From contig JAIUPE010000012.1 in assembly GCA_020160875.1 (NCBI GenBank), positions 1-51,643 of the forward strand: 51,643 nt of DNA, in the 5' to 3' direction. Both the position numbers and the translations under genes were made by a program. How positions within the stretch are numbered: the stretch's first letter is position 1; the number at the start of each line of letters is the position of its first letter. The DNA is from Pseudomonadota bacterium (GTDB lineage: Bacteria; Pseudomonadota; Alphaproteobacteria; Rhodospirillales; Rhodospirillaceae). A model generated the notes under the pieces. That model ran no database searches, had not been told where the DNA came from, and worked only from the letters and a program-made list of their open reading frames with translations. Positions 34,822-44,096 of the stretch are shown here, piece by piece.

Positions 34822-35142
34822 ATGAAACAGGGGCTGATCTACAGTGCGGCCGCATGCGCCGAAATCGCCGGCTGCTTTGCCTTCTGGGCTTGGTTGCGCC
34901 TCAACGCGCCGGCCTTTTGGGTCCTGCCGGGCGTGGCGAGCCTGTGTCTGTTTGCATGGCTGCTCACCCTCGTGGAAAGCGGCTTCGCCGGTCGTGCGTA
35001 CGCGGCCTACGGCGGCATCTATATCGCCGCCTCGCTCGTGTGGATGTGGTTGGTGGAGAAGTCCCCGCCCGACCGCTGGGATCTGACGGGGGCGGGGCTG
35101 TGTCTCGCGGGGGCGGCCGTGATTATCTATGCGCCGCGCTAA
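34822..35142 (+). CDS. YnfA/UPF0060 family small membrane protein
   Basis: 106 aa with four membrane helices, typical of UPF0060: [50 protein letters not shown] and [11 protein letters not shown]. The fold is related to small multidrug transporters, and some members are reported to export drugs. It ends 49 bp before the tandem repeats of the accA tail. Confidence 0.92.
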   Translation: MKQGLIYSAAACAEIAGCFAFWAWLRLNAPAFWVLPGVASLCLFAWLLTLVESGFAGRAYAAYGGIYIAASLVWMWLVEKSPPDRWDLTGAGLCLAGAAVIIYAPR

Positions 35143-35190
35143 CGCGGCCTACGCGCGCCGGCTCAGGCTCATTTGCAAGGATTTGTCTCT

Positions 35191-35496
35191 GCGCCGCGCG
35201 CGAAGGCGCGCAAACAACAAACGGCGGCGCTGCGCGGCGAGCTTATCTATTCGAGCCCGTTCCGTCCCATCTGTAAAAACTTGTCCCGGCGCCGCGCGCG
35301 AAGGCGCGCAAACAACAAACGGCGGCGCTGCGCGGCGAGCTTATCTATTCGAGCCCGTTCCGTCCCATCTGTAAAAACTTGTCCCGGCGCCGCGCGCGAA
35401 GGCGCGCAAACAACAAACGGCGGCGCTGCGCGGCGAGCTTATCTATTCGAGCCCGTTCCGTCCCATCTGTAAAAACTTGTCCCGGCGCCGCGCGCG
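35191..35496. repeat. Three identical 98-bp tandem units at the accA 3' end
   Basis: Units 35191-35288, 35289-35386 and 35387-35484 are identical over 98 bp. A partial fourth begins at 35485 and matches for 12 bp (GCGCCGCGCGCG) before running into accA. Read on the minus strand, each unit carries the codons for the AccA tail RDKFLQMGRNGLE and stop, followed by about 43 bp of 3' flank with a small GC hairpin (GCGCGCCTTCGCGCGC). Only the unit next to accA is in frame with the gene. A diverged trace of the unit edge lies just left of 35191. The period is not a multiple of 3. Confidence 0.97.
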
Positions 35497-36396
35497 GAGC
35501 TGGCCGGGATCGATGCGCAAGAGTTGGTTCATGTGCATGTCGATGGTTTCGCGCACGGCGGCGAAGGTCGCAACCGCGGCGCGATGCGCGCCGCCGATGG
35601 GCTCTGGGATGATGCCGTCAATGACGCCGAGACGCTCCAGATCCTGCGCGGTCAGGCGCAAAGCTTCGGCGGCGGTCTTGGCCTGGCCGTGGTCGCGCCA
35701 CAGGATCGAGGCGCAGCCTTCCGGCGAGATCACGGAATAGATGGAGTGCTCGAGCATCAACACGACGTTACCGGCGGCGAGCGCGATGGCGCCGCCCGAG
35801 CCGCCTTCACCGATGATGATCGAAATGAGCGGCACGCGCACATTGAGGCAGGTGTCGATACAGCGCGCGATGGCTTCCGCTTGGCCGCGCTCTTCCGCGT
35901 CCACGCCCGGATAGGCGCCGGCGGTGTCGACGAAGGTGATGATCGGCACGCCAAATCGATCGGCGAGTTCCATCAGGCGCTTGGCCTTGCGATAGCCTTC
36001 GGGGCGCGCCATGCCGAAATTGTGTCGGATGCGAGTCTCGGTGTCGCGGCCTTTCTCGAGGCCGATCGCCATGACCGAGCGGCCAAGGAAACGGCCGAGA
36101 CCGCCGATGACCGCGGCGTCTTCGCCGAAACTGCGGTCGCCCGCGAGCGGCATGAAGTCGTCGATCAGCGCCTTGAGATAGTCGACCGCGTGCGGGCGGT
36201 CGGGGTGGCGTGCGACCTGGGTCTTCTGCCAGGGGGTGAGTTTAGCGTAAGCCGAGCGCAGGTCCTTATCGACCCGCGTTTGCAGACGGCTGACTTCCTC
36301 GGCGATGTTGATGCCGTCGGTGTCCGACAAATGCCGCAGCTCGGCGATCTTGCCTTCGAGTTCGGCGATCGGTTTTTCGAAGTCCAGAAAGTGCAT
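35443..36396 (-). CDS. accA: Acetyl-CoA carboxylase carboxyltransferase subunit alpha
   Basis: 317 aa. With AccD it moves the carboxyl group from biotin to acetyl-CoA, the first committed step of fatty-acid synthesis. Motifs are HFLDFEKPIAELEGKI at the start, RPHAVDYLKALIDDFMPLAGDR, ITFVDTAGAYPGVDAEERGQ, SIIIGEGGSGGAIALA and MLEHSIYSVISPEGCASILW. The C-terminal 13 residues and stop lie inside the last of three 98-bp tandem units. A hairpin (TTCCGG-TTTTTC-CCGGAA, 36422-36439) lies 26 bp upstream of the ATG and could shape the leader. Confidence 0.97.
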   Translation of the reverse strand: MHFLDFEKPIAELEGKIAELRHLSDTDGINIAEEVSRLQTRVDKDLRSAYAKLTPWQKTQVARHPDRPHAVDYLKALIDDFMPLAGDRSFGEDAAVIGGLGRFLGRSVMAIGLEKGRDTETRIRHNFGMARPEGYRKAKRLMELADRFGVPIITFVDTAGAYPGVDAEERGQAEAIARCIDTCLNVRVPLISIIIGEGGSGGAIALAAGNVVLMLEHSIYSVISPEGCASILWRDHGQAKTAAEALRLTAQDLERLGVIDGIIPEPIGGAHRAAVATFAAVRETIDMHMNQLLRIDPGQLRARRRDKFLQMGRNGLE

Positions 36397-36578
36397 GGCC
36401 TACGTTAGCTCCACACTCACGTTCCGGTTTTTCCCGGAATCTTAGGCTGCGGCGCGGGTCCTGTGAACCTTGGATTAAGTTTACGCCGCAAAAGGCGCGT
36501 AGAAATGACGATCTAAGGTTAAAAAGTCAACCACCGGGCGACCCCCATCCTCGACATGTAGCAGACGTAATGTGACAG

Positions 36579-37451
36579 CTATACAACAGGTTGTGGATAC
36601 ATATGCAGGCCGGAGACGATCGCCTCGAAATCCCTGTCCTTTTCCGGGGTGATCTGGCCGTTACGGATGGCGAAGTCGATGATCACCAGGCCGACGTTGA
36701 ACTTGAACCGGTTGGTGGTTCGCACCAGCCGCAGGACCTCGCGGACGGGCATCAATTCAAAGCCGACGATCTCCTCCGACGGCTTCGGTTTGGCGTTCGC
36801 CGGCATCTCAAGATCGAAGCAAAACAAAGTGTCGGCGCGCAGGCCGCCGTCGCGTTCGCAGGCGTAGGTAATGACGCTCGCGGGTTTGGCCGTCTTGGCG
36901 CGCGCGGCGTCGATAGAAGCCTCTTCCTCGCATTCCTTGATGACATTCTTGATCAACGACAGGCCCGCCGGTTGGCCGCCCGCGACCATGTTATCGAGCT
37001 TGCCCGGTTCGATCATACGGTCGGTCGCCCGCGTGCCGATCCACAAGTGCAGACCGTCCTTCTTTTTCACGAAACCGTTCACATGCACACCGTAGGCGCG
37101 CACGCCGAAGGCGGGAACCAGGCCGCGGTCCATCTGGAAGTATTCGCTTTCGCTCCAGCGGTTCTTCACGCTGTAAAGCTCCTTACGCAGACCTGGGAAG
37201 TGACCGGTTTTGCGGAGCTGCGACGCGACGTCCCTGATAGCTTCGGTACGCGCTTTTGGGGTCTTCAGCTTGGGACTCAGGGCAATGCCGTCCTTCGCTG
37301 CGACGAAGATCTTCCGTAGGTCCTTGTGCCCTTTTAGGGCGCGCACCCGTTCATGGGTAATCCATCCCACCTGCGTGCCTGCCACCGTGAACGGCGCGAA
37401 GCGTTTGGGTCGCCAGCGGTTGCACAAATTAACCTTATCGAGATAGCTCAT
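36579..37451 (-). CDS. DUF4743 plus Nudix hydrolase
   Basis: 290 aa. The N-terminal DUF4743 region covers about residues 1-125. A Nudix domain follows (about 130-280), with the box starting GGQPAGLS and ending KECEEEAS. The first Glu of the consensus box is Leu, as in the Tnr3/Nudix-24 group, while the REUxEE core is kept as KECEEE. Relatives hydrolyse oxidised thiamine diphosphate or lie beside thiamine pyrophosphokinase; activity here is inferred. It is divergent from the next gene, and its stop sits in an ACAAC/GTTGT repeat. Confidence 0.88.
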   Translation of the reverse strand: MSYLDKVNLCNRWRPKRFAPFTVAGTQVGWITHERVRALKGHKDLRKIFVAAKDGIALSPKLKTPKARTEAIRDVASQLRKTGHFPGLRKELYSVKNRWSESEYFQMDRGLVPAFGVRAYGVHVNGFVKKKDGLHLWIGTRATDRMIEPGKLDNMVAGGQPAGLSLIKNVIKECEEEASIDAARAKTAKPASVITYACERDGGLRADTLFCFDLEMPANAKPKPSEEIVGFELMPVREVLRLVRTTNRFKFNVGLVIIDFAIRNGQITPEKDRDFEAIVSGLHMYPQPVV

Positions 37452-37537
37452 GAACGGACCACTCTGACACGCTATGGGTAAAGTCGGGTGTAAAGTCTGG
37501 ATTCTATCTGAACGCGGTTTGCTCTAGAATCACCCAT

Positions 37538-38326
37538 ATGAAAGAACGCATTCCGTTTGTCGTCGCCGTCGCGGCCACCGTCGTCTGGCTTGCGGTCGTG
37601 GGGCTGTACCTCTCGCAAATGTCCTGGCCGGGTCTCATGGCCCTCGAACCCATGGCGCTCGCCGCGCTGTTGACGGCAACCGCCGGCCCGCTTGTCGCGC
37701 TGTGGCTCGTCATGGTGGTGCTCGAGCAGCGCCGGGCCGCGGCGCTCATGATGCAACGGTTCGCCGAACTCGCGAACCAGGAGCGACGCACCCAGCAGCA
37801 GGCCGAGACGTTGGCGCGGTCCATCACTGAAATGCAGAGGCAATCCACCGACGCGCTGTCGTCGGAGACGCGCAAACTCGCGCTCCAGGATCTCGCCTCC
37901 AGCGCCGCGGTGCTCGCCGAACGTCTCGGTGTGATGAAGCGCGATGTGGTCGCCGCGACATGGGTGCGTTTTGGCGCGGGCGACACCACGGTATTTGTGC
38001 AGGCATTCCTGAACTTCGCGGGGGCGCATCCTGACATCGCCGAGCGTATCGGCGAAGCCGCGGTGCGTGATCAAGCTGCGCGCGCGGCGCTCGCGGGTTT
38101 CGTGCGCCGGTATGAACAACTCGCCGATCTCGCGCGCAGCGACAAACTCCTGCGTGCCGTCATCGAGGACGGGGCGCTGGGACGCGGCTACCGCCTGTTC
38201 AAACAGGCCGACGATCTCGCGGCGCTCGCGACGACACCGCATGTGTCGGTGGAAGAGGCGGCCGACGATTTGCGCGATCGTCTTGATGGGCTTTCGCGCC
38301 GTCTTGAAACCGTCGGGGATGAATGA
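37538..38326 (+). CDS. Membrane protein with coiled coil, unknown
   Basis: 262 aa. Two N-terminal membrane helices (FVVAVAATVVWLAVVGLYL, ALLTATAGPLVALWLVMVV) are followed by a long cytoplasmic part that starts with a coiled coil (about 65-125, Gln/Glu/Arg-rich) and ends in a helical domain (VRFGAGDTTVFVQAFLNF, LGRGYRLFKQADDLAALA). The layout resembles membrane-anchored scaffolds, but I recognise no named domain. It overlaps the following gene by 4 nt, implying that the two products work together. Confidence 0.75.
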   Translation: MKERIPFVVAVAATVVWLAVVGLYLSQMSWPGLMALEPMALAALLTATAGPLVALWLVMVVLEQRRAAALMMQRFAELANQERRTQQQAETLARSITEMQRQSTDALSSETRKLALQDLASSAAVLAERLGVMKRDVVAATWVRFGAGDTTVFVQAFLNFAGAHPDIAERIGEAAVRDQAARAALAGFVRRYEQLADLARSDKLLRAVIEDGALGRGYRLFKQADDLAALATTPHVSVEEAADDLRDRLDGLSRRLETVGDE

Positions 38327-38700
38327 TGGCCGGTTGGCTGCGCGCGCTCTTCGGCGAAAAGCCCAAACCGAAAGCCGCCAAGCCCCGGCAGAAGACCGTA
38401 CTCCCGCCGTCGGAGCGTGCGGCCTTGCTGAAGGAGGCTCTGGCTGCGCACCGCGCCGGCCGCTCTCATGTCCGCGACGCCCTTGAACGTCAGCTCGACG
38501 AATACCGCGCCAAGATCCCGCGTCCCGGGCGCGATCCGGAGGCCACGGAGCGTATGCTCAGCCTCCAACAGGCGGACGGCGCCCTCAAGCGCCTGATGGG
38601 CCACGATTTGAAGCGCTTCCTGGTGCTGGTGGGCATCCGCGAGCTCCTGGACGAACAAGCCGCGGCGCCTAAATCGACTCGGGCCCTAACAAAGCGTTGA
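38323..38700 (+). CDS. Helical cytoplasmic protein coupled to the upstream membrane protein
   Basis: 125 aa (start ATG 38323 or 38326). The N-terminus has a short amphipathic segment, MAGWLRALFGEK, then a basic Pro/Lys stretch. Helices follow with ALKRLMGHDLKRFLVLVGIR near residue 90. No known domain is seen. The ATGA overlap with the upstream gene points to a shared complex, possibly at the membrane through the N-terminal amphipathic helix. Confidence 0.72.
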   Translation: MMAGWLRALFGEKPKPKAAKPRQKTVLPPSERAALLKEALAAHRAGRSHVRDALERQLDEYRAKIPRPGRDPEATERMLSLQQADGALKRLMGHDLKRFLVLVGIRELLDEQAAAPKSTRALTKR

Positions 38701-38829
38701 TAAATCACGCTTTTCTTTGAGGGTTCGCCCGCCAGAGTCCCTTGACCCCAGGGCCTTCAACAGGTACAACGCCGGGCTTTCCGGGGGTCCCTCAGGTGGG
38801 AAACCCCGCTTTTATAAAGGATTTGAGCC
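38701..38829 (+). promoter_or_regulatory. rpmB leader with bulged hairpin
   Basis: In the 129-bp leader the segment 38784-38807 can fold as GGGGT/ACCCC plus CCC/GGG with an AA bulge and loop TCAGGT. It ends about 22 bp before the L28 ATG and just ahead of its AAGGA site. Ribosomal-protein leaders often carry translational control structures, but I cannot match this one to a described family. Confidence 0.3.
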
Positions 38830-39123
38830 ATGGCACGCCGTTGTGCAGCCACCGGCCGCGGCGTTCAAAGCGGCAACAACGTCAGTCACGCCAACAACAA
38901 GACCCGTCGCCGGTTCCTGCCGAACCTGCATCAGGTCACGTTGCTCTCGGACGTGCTGCGCCAGCGCGTGCGCCTGCGCGTTTCGTCGAATGGTCTGCGC
39001 ACCATCGAAAAGCGCGGCGGTATCGACGCTTTCCTGCTCTCGACGCCGGATGCGAAGCTCGAAGAGAGCGCGCTGGTGATCAAGCGTCGCATCAAGCGCG
39101 CCCAGGCCAAGATCGCCGCCTAA
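38830..39123 (+). CDS. rpmB: 50S ribosomal protein L28
   Basis: 97 aa, the longer alphaproteobacterial form. The N-terminus [20 protein letters not shown] and [14 protein letters not shown] are diagnostic. The C-terminus [11 protein letters not shown] is basic. AAGGA precedes the ATG. A strong terminator follows directly, so it is a single-gene unit. Confidence 0.97.
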   Translation: MARRCAATGRGVQSGNNVSHANNKTRRRFLPNLHQVTLLSDVLRQRVRLRVSSNGLRTIEKRGGIDAFLLSTPDAKLEESALVIKRRIKRAQAKIAA

Positions 39124-39143
39124 TCGGCATCTGAACCAAATAC

Positions 39144-39173
39144 AAAAAGCCCGCTGGTAACAGCGGGCTTTTT
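39144..39173 (+). terminator. Terminator of rpmB
   Basis: A perfect 13-bp stem AAAAAGCCCGCTG / CAGCGGGCTTTTT with a GTAA tetraloop-like loop, followed by more T. Its 3' edge touches the stop codon of the opposing DUF3291 gene, so it probably serves both strands. Confidence 0.95.
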
Positions 39174-39571
39174 TATTTTGGGGATCCGAGGACCGCCCCA
39201 GCCGCTTGGGCGGGTGAGGGATGAAGGACCTTCGACAGCCAGCCGGTCCGCGCGAGACCGGCCTCAGCCTCGGCCCAAGAAACGGCCGCGGCATCTTGCG
39301 ACCAATGCCCGGCGGATGCTTCGTCACACCAGTACTTCAGCTTCGGCATGGCCTTTAAATGCGCGCCGGACGCCATGAACACGCGCATGGCAGCTTCGTC
39401 ACGCCAGATCGATTTTGTCCAAAAAATCCTGTCTGGACCGCCGCGCACGTCGATCGCGAGACACCCCTCCGCGCCACGGACCTGCGTGTTGCACCGGCTG
39501 GTGTGCCAGGCGAAGGGAAAAAGGAACCAGAAGTTCCTCAGCCGCAAACGGGTGACCGAGACATGAATCAT
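39173..39571 (-). CDS. DUF3291-like, monooxygenase-fold protein
   Basis: 132 aa. Motifs are VTRLRLR at the start, FPFAWHTSRCNTQVRGAEG, then RIFWTKSIWRDEAAMRVFMA and SGAHLKAMPKLKYWCDEAS, which match DUF3291 (dimeric alpha/beta barrel, ABM-like). The length suits a single-domain member. The function is unknown; relatives are small oxidoreductase-like or haem-degrading folds. It lies 18 bp after the start side of the next minus-strand gene. Confidence 0.8.
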   Translation of the reverse strand: MIHVSVTRLRLRNFWFLFPFAWHTSRCNTQVRGAEGCLAIDVRGGPDRIFWTKSIWRDEAAMRVFMASGAHLKAMPKLKYWCDEASAGHWSQDAAAVSWAEAEAGLARTGWLSKVLHPSPAQAAGAVLGSPK

Positions 39572-39589
39572 CGGTCATCCATATCTTGC

Positions 39590-40048
39590 TTAGCGGTTTT
39601 CGGCGAGGGCGCTGCCTTGTGCGCGCGCCACATTGCTCTTTACCGCGGCTTCAAGCGTCGCCGCGCCGGCTTCGGCCGTCGCCGCGGCCGTCATGAGGCG
39701 GCCGCCCTGTTCGGTGATCTGCGTGCGGGCGTCGGCCGCAAGAGCGGCGTCGCAATAGGACTTCGCGTCATCGGCCTTGCCCTGCGCGAGATAGGCTAGG
39801 CACAGGTTCTGGCGGGCGATCAGGTGATTGGCCGGTTGCGTCTTCGTCCGTAGGACATCCTTGGCGAACCGGATCGCCTGGGCGTGCTGGCCCTTGGACA
39901 GTGCGTCGGTGGATTGATTCACGGCCGGCGAGTTGGCCGACCAAATCAGCTGCGTTTCGGCCGCTTGGGACGGCGCGGAAAGGGCGAAAAGGGTTGCTCC
40001 GGCGATAACCGCGGCAAAAGTGAGCCTAAAAAATGCCTTTTTTTCCAT
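39590..40048 (-). CDS. Secreted TPR-like protein, unknown
   Basis: 152 aa. The signal peptide is KKAFFRLTFAAVIAGATLFA, cut after SQA. The mature protein is all-helical, with one TPR-like pair (GQHAQAIRFAKDVLRTK and ARQNLCLAYLAQGKADDAKS). AGGAG lies upstream of the ATG at 40048. It is divergent from the LysR gene, which could regulate it, though its unrelated function makes that only a guess. Confidence 0.75.
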   Translation of the reverse strand: MEKKAFFRLTFAAVIAGATLFALSAPSQAAETQLIWSANSPAVNQSTDALSKGQHAQAIRFAKDVLRTKTQPANHLIARQNLCLAYLAQGKADDAKSYCDAALAADARTQITEQGGRLMTAAATAEAGAATLEAAVKSNVARAQGSALAENR

Positions 40049-40158
40049 GGCTTATCTCCTGCGAAGGATTTCTGAAGCGCTCGCTTCAGGCGCCGGGGAA
40101 AATAGGCTAGAAAACCGTGAATAACATTCCTTAAAACGGAATAAGAGCGGTAAATATC

Positions 40159-41082
40159 ATGAATAACCTAGATTGGAGCATTCTCCGGGATTTCATCGCG
40201 GTGGCTGAGACAGGAAGCCTGTCTCAAGCCGCGCGTCGGCTGCGTTTGTCGCAGCCCACCCTGTCCCGCCGCATCGCCGCGCTCGAAGAACAGTTGAAGG
40301 CGCAGCTCTTTCAGCGCACGCCGCGCGGTCTTCTCCTCACCGACGCAGGTGAGCAAGTTCTCGCCGGCGCGCGCCGCGTGGAAGAAGAGGCCTTGGCGAT
40401 CGAACGCCAGGCCGAAGCGGCGCATCAGACGCTCACCGGCACGGTCCGCATCTCGGTGACCGAAGGACTCGGGTCGCTGTGGCTGCCACGCAAGCTCGCC
40501 GCGTTTCACGCTTCGTATCCTGGCGTGTGCGTCGAGGTGCTGGTCGACAATCGCACGGTCAACCTGATCCGCCGTGAGGCCGACATCGCGATCCGCATGT
40601 TCCGGCCCGAGCAGCCAGATCTCATCGCCAAGAAAGCAGGTGATCTTGTGATGGGGCTTTATGCTTCGCGCGGCTATCTCGACCGTCACGGCCGTCCGAC
40701 CAAGCCCAGCGATCTCAAGGACCATTATCACGTCGGCTTCGACGAAAGCATGAGCACGCATCCCGGCGTGCAGAAGCTCGAGCGCAACTTCGTCACCGAG
40801 CGCATCGTGCACCGTTCCTCCAGCTTCGTCGGTCAACTTTCGGCGACATTGGCGGGCATCGGCATCGGCGCCCACGACTGTGTGCTCGCGGATGCCGAAC
40901 CGACGCTCGAACGGTTGTTACCCGATGTATTCAGGCACGAAGTGGAGATTTGGCTGGTGACGCATGCGGACCTGCGCCGCAGCGCGCGCATCCGCGCCGT
41001 GTTCGATTTCCTAAGCGATGTCATCGCGGCGGACCGTACGACACTGACGGGCGGCGCGCCCGTTATGGGGAACGCGGCGTAG
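40159..41082 (+). CDS. LysR-family transcriptional regulator
   Basis: 307 aa. The N-terminal helix-turn-helix is complete: AETGSLSQAARRLRLSQPTL, then SRRIAALEEQLKAQLFQR. The effector domain starts near residue 90 (GTVRISVTEGLGSLWLPRKL) and includes VLVDNRTVNLIRREADIAIR. The effector is unknown. It is divergent from the small secreted protein across a 110-bp AT-rich spacer. The start lacks a strong ribosome site. Confidence 0.93.
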   Translation: MNNLDWSILRDFIAVAETGSLSQAARRLRLSQPTLSRRIAALEEQLKAQLFQRTPRGLLLTDAGEQVLAGARRVEEEALAIERQAEAAHQTLTGTVRISVTEGLGSLWLPRKLAAFHASYPGVCVEVLVDNRTVNLIRREADIAIRMFRPEQPDLIAKKAGDLVMGLYASRGYLDRHGRPTKPSDLKDHYHVGFDESMSTHPGVQKLERNFVTERIVHRSSSFVGQLSATLAGIGIGAHDCVLADAEPTLERLLPDVFRHEVEIWLVTHADLRRSARIRAVFDFLSDVIAADRTTLTGGAPVMGNAA

Positions 41083-41110
41083 CGCCGTTCGTCCCTACGG
41101 GAATACGGCG
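41083..41110 (+). terminator. Hairpin after the LysR gene
   Basis: Outer arms CGCCGT / ACGGCG and an inner CCC-TAC-GGG form an interrupted stem directly after the stop, followed by TTAGCTTTTAG. It probably ends the LysR message and sits between convergent genes. Confidence 0.55.
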
Positions 41111-41180
41111 TTAGCTTTTAGGCCGTGGCGGCGAGATGCCCGGAAATCATCCGCCATGTCCGGCAGCGTGAGTGCTTGCT

Positions 41181-43088
41181 CTAAAACACCGACGGCGCGC
41201 CCATGCGGCCGCGGCGGCTCCACACGTCCTCTTCGAACAAGTCCGTGAGCTGGCTCATCACGGCGCCACCGAGCTCGTCGGCGTCCATGAGGGTCACGGC
41301 GCGGCGGTAGTAGCGTGTCACGTCGTGGCCGATGCCGATGGCGAGCAGTTGAATGTCCGACTGGTTCTCGATGTACGAGATCACCTCGCGCAGATGGTGC
41401 TCGAGATAATTGCCCGGGTTCACCGACAATGTTGAATCGTCCACCGGCGCGCCGTCCGAGATCACCATCAGGATGCGGCGTTGCTCGGGACGCGTGGCGA
41501 GACGGTTGTGCGCCCAGGCGAGCGCTTCTCCATCGATGTTTTCCTTGAGGATGCCTTCGCGCAGCATCAGGCCGAGGTTGCGGCGCGCGCGGCGCCACGG
41601 CGTATCGGCGGCCTTGTAGATGATATGACGTAGGTCGTTGAGGCGGCCCGGGGTGCTCGGCTTGCCGGTGTCGTTCCACAGGCGGCGCGACTGGCCGCCT
41701 TTCCATTGACTGGTGGTGAAGCCGAGGATATCGACCTTCACCGCGCAGCGTTCCAGGGTACGCGCAAGGATGTCCGCCGTCATGGCCGCGATGGTGATGG
41801 GGCGGCCGCGCATGGATCCGGAGTTGTCGATCAGCAGCGTGACGACCGTGTCGCGGAATTCGGTTTCTTTCTCGCGCTTGAACGATAGGGAATGCGTCGG
41901 GTTGGCGACGATGCGTGCGAGGCGGCTCGCGTCGAGCAACCCTTCCTCGAGATCGAAGTCCCAGCTGCGCGTCTGCTGCGCCATGAGGCGGCGTTGCAGG
42001 CGGTTGGCGAGGCGCGAGACCACGCCCTGCAAATGCGCGAGCTGGCGATCGAGCTGCAAGCGCAGGCGCACCAGCTCCTCGGCATCGCACAGATTGGCGG
42101 CGTCCTCGACTTGGTCGAAGCGCGTGGTGAAGATCTTATAGCGCTCTTCCTGGGGGCCTTGGTTGTGGCCGGGGCGCGGACGTGACTGCTGTGCGTCGGC
42201 TTCCGCCTCCGCCGCTTCCATGGTCGGCTGACCTTGGGATTCGATGTCCGATTCCGCCTCGTCGCCCTGCACGGTCTCGCTGCTGGCCGGCGTCTGGCCC
42301 TGATCGTCGCCGTTCTCGGTGCTCTCGTCCTTCTTGTCCTGGTCTTCGGACTCCTGAGGCTCGGATTCCTTTTCGGTCTCGTTGTTTCCGTCCTCGTCGT
42401 CTTCCTGCTCCAGTTCCTCGGCGTCGTCGTTCTCGAGGTTCAGGGCCTGGATGAGCTTTCGCAGGACATCCGCGCTGGCCTTCTGATCGTGGATGTTGGC
42501 GGCGAGTTCCTTGAGCGAGGTGTCCAGTTTCTCGCCGAAGGCTTCCTTCAGGATGCCGCGCACATGCATGCCGATAGCGCCGAGCGGCGCGCCGTCGCAG
42601 GCATCGTGGATCAGGACCTTCAGCGCGTCACCGCGCTCGATCTGCTCATAACTCCGCGCCGCCTGATAACCTTCCAGCGACAGGCGCTGCTCGAGGGCGC
42701 CCGAAAGATTGCCGCGTACGCCGGCATATTGCTGCGCGCCGAGAACCTCGACCCGCGCCTGTTCCATGACGTTGTAGGCGTCGATGGCTTCTTTGTTCAC
42801 CGGCATGCGGCGGGCGTGAACGCCCGCGCTGTGGTGACGCAGCTTCAATGCCGCCGCGTCCGCCGCGCCGCGCAAGCGGGTCACGGTTTCTTTGGTCAGC
42901 TTGTGCGGCGGCGAGGGCAGACGCACCTCGCCGGTGACCGTCGGACCTTTTTGATTGGCGGAAACGGGCGAATAGACAACCGTCAACTCGCGCCGGTTCG
43001 CGATGCCCTTCACCGCCGCGGTGGTCGCGGTTTTGAAGGTCTCGGTGCGCGAGAGTCCCTTGTCCGATCCGGAATAGGGCGGTTTCAT
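41181..43088 (-). CDS. cobT: Aerobic cobaltochelatase subunit CobT
   Basis: 635 aa. With CobS it forms the AAA+ chaperone rings that help CobN insert cobalt into hydrogenobyrinic diamide. An N-terminal helical part precedes a highly acidic linker (about 220-290, Glu/Asp/Gln-rich). The C-terminal von Willebrand A domain has the MIDAS motif [15 protein letters not shown] and a late ISDGAPVDD. The start lies 9 bp after cobS. CobN and the rest of the pathway are not in the window. In alphaproteobacteria cobST commonly stands alone beside J-domain and bolA genes, as here. Confidence 0.95.
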   Translation of the reverse strand: MKPPYSGSDKGLSRTETFKTATTAAVKGIANRRELTVVYSPVSANQKGPTVTGEVRLPSPPHKLTKETVTRLRGAADAAALKLRHHSAGVHARRMPVNKEAIDAYNVMEQARVEVLGAQQYAGVRGNLSGALEQRLSLEGYQAARSYEQIERGDALKVLIHDACDGAPLGAIGMHVRGILKEAFGEKLDTSLKELAANIHDQKASADVLRKLIQALNLENDDAEELEQEDDEDGNNETEKESEPQESEDQDKKDESTENGDDQGQTPASSETVQGDEAESDIESQGQPTMEAAEAEADAQQSRPRPGHNQGPQEERYKIFTTRFDQVEDAANLCDAEELVRLRLQLDRQLAHLQGVVSRLANRLQRRLMAQQTRSWDFDLEEGLLDASRLARIVANPTHSLSFKREKETEFRDTVVTLLIDNSGSMRGRPITIAAMTADILARTLERCAVKVDILGFTTSQWKGGQSRRLWNDTGKPSTPGRLNDLRHIIYKAADTPWRRARRNLGLMLREGILKENIDGEALAWAHNRLATRPEQRRILMVISDGAPVDDSTLSVNPGNYLEHHLREVISYIENQSDIQLLAIGIGHDVTRYYRRAVTLMDADELGGAVMSQLTDLFEEDVWSRRGRMGAPSVF

Positions 43089-43097
43089 GCTTGTTCG

Positions 43098-44096
43098 CTA
43101 AGCGACGGCTTCCACCGCGCTCCCGGCAATATCCTCACCGAAACAGCGCTGATAGTACTCGGCGATCACCGGGCGTTCGGTCTCGTCGCACTTGTTGAGG
43201 AAAGTGACGCGGAACGAATAACCGACGTTGTTGAAGATCTGATTGTTCTCGGCCCAACTGATGACGGTGCGTGGGGACATCACGGTCGAGATGTCGCCGG
43301 CGATGAAGCCGGTGCGGGTCAGGTCGGCGACTTCCACCATCGCCGAGATGATCTTCTTGCCGGCGGCCGTATCATAGCCCTTCACCTTGGCGAGCACGAT
43401 GTTGGTTTCTTCGTCATGCTTCAGGTAATTGAGGGTCGCGACCACGTTCCAACGGTCCATCTGACCCTGGTTGATCTGCTGCGTGCCGTGATAGAGGCCG
43501 GTCGTATCACCGAGGCCAATCGTGTTGGCGGTGGCGAACAGGCGGAACGCGGGATGCGGACGGATCACTTTGTTCTGATCCAGCAGCGTCAGGCGGCCTT
43601 CGACTTCCAGCACGCGCTGGATCACGAACATCACGTCCGGGCGGCCCGCGTCATATTCGTCGAACACCAGCGCGATGGGACGTTGCAGCGCCCACGGCAG
43701 CAAACCCTCGCGGAACTCGGTCACCTGTACGCCTTCGCGAATCACGATGGCGTCCTTGCCGATGAGATCGATACGGCTGATGTGGCTGTCGAGGTTGATA
43801 CGCAAGCACGGCCAGTTGAGGCGCGCCGCCACCTGTTCGATGTGCGTCGACTTGCCGGTGCCGTGATAGCCCTGCACGAGCACGCGCCGGTTGTGCGCGA
43901 AGCCGGCGAGGATGGCGAGCGTGGTGTCGTGATCGAAGCGGTAGGCGGGATCGACGTCCGGCACATGGTCGCCGCGGGTCGAGAACGCCGGCACCTTCAT
44001 ATCGATATCGAGGCCAAAGACGTCGCGTACGGACAGCTGCTTATCGGGCGCCGTCATCACTAGGTCGTCACGCGCACTTTCGTTCCGCTTGCTCAT
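43098..44096 (-). CDS. cobS: Aerobic cobaltochelatase subunit CobS (AAA+ ATPase)
   Basis: 332 aa. Walker A is [18 protein letters not shown] (about residue 85), Walker [16 protein letters not shown], and a sensor region [20 protein letters not shown] follows. The length and C-terminal helical bundle match CobS. It is first in a cobS-cobT operon. A 196-bp spacer upstream holds the first 49-nt palindromic element. Confidence 0.95.
   Translation of the reverse strand: MSKRNESARDDLVMTAPDKQLSVRDVFGLDIDMKVPAFSTRGDHVPDVDPAYRFDHDTTLAILAGFAHNRRVLVQGYHGTGKSTHIEQVAARLNWPCLRINLDSHISRIDLIGKDAIVIREGVQVTEFREGLLPWALQRPIALVFDEYDAGRPDVMFVIQRVLEVEGRLTLLDQNKVIRPHPAFRLFATANTIGLGDTTGLYHGTQQINQGQMDRWNVVATLNYLKHDEETNIVLAKVKGYDTAAGKKIISAMVEVADLTRTGFIAGDISTVMSPRTVISWAENNQIFNNVGYSFRVTFLNKCDETERPVIAEYYQRCFGEDIAGSAVEAVA

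Noticed and set aside
35191-35496. CRISPR array
   Set aside because: The repeat is directly tandem with no spacers, the unit is 98 bp and contains gene-tail codons, and no cas gene is present.
35129-35612. Overlapping plus-strand frames with near-identical Arg-rich repeats
   Set aside because: They arise because the 98-bp unit is not a multiple of three, so each tandem copy keeps a different frame open. Coding evidence supports accA on the other strand.
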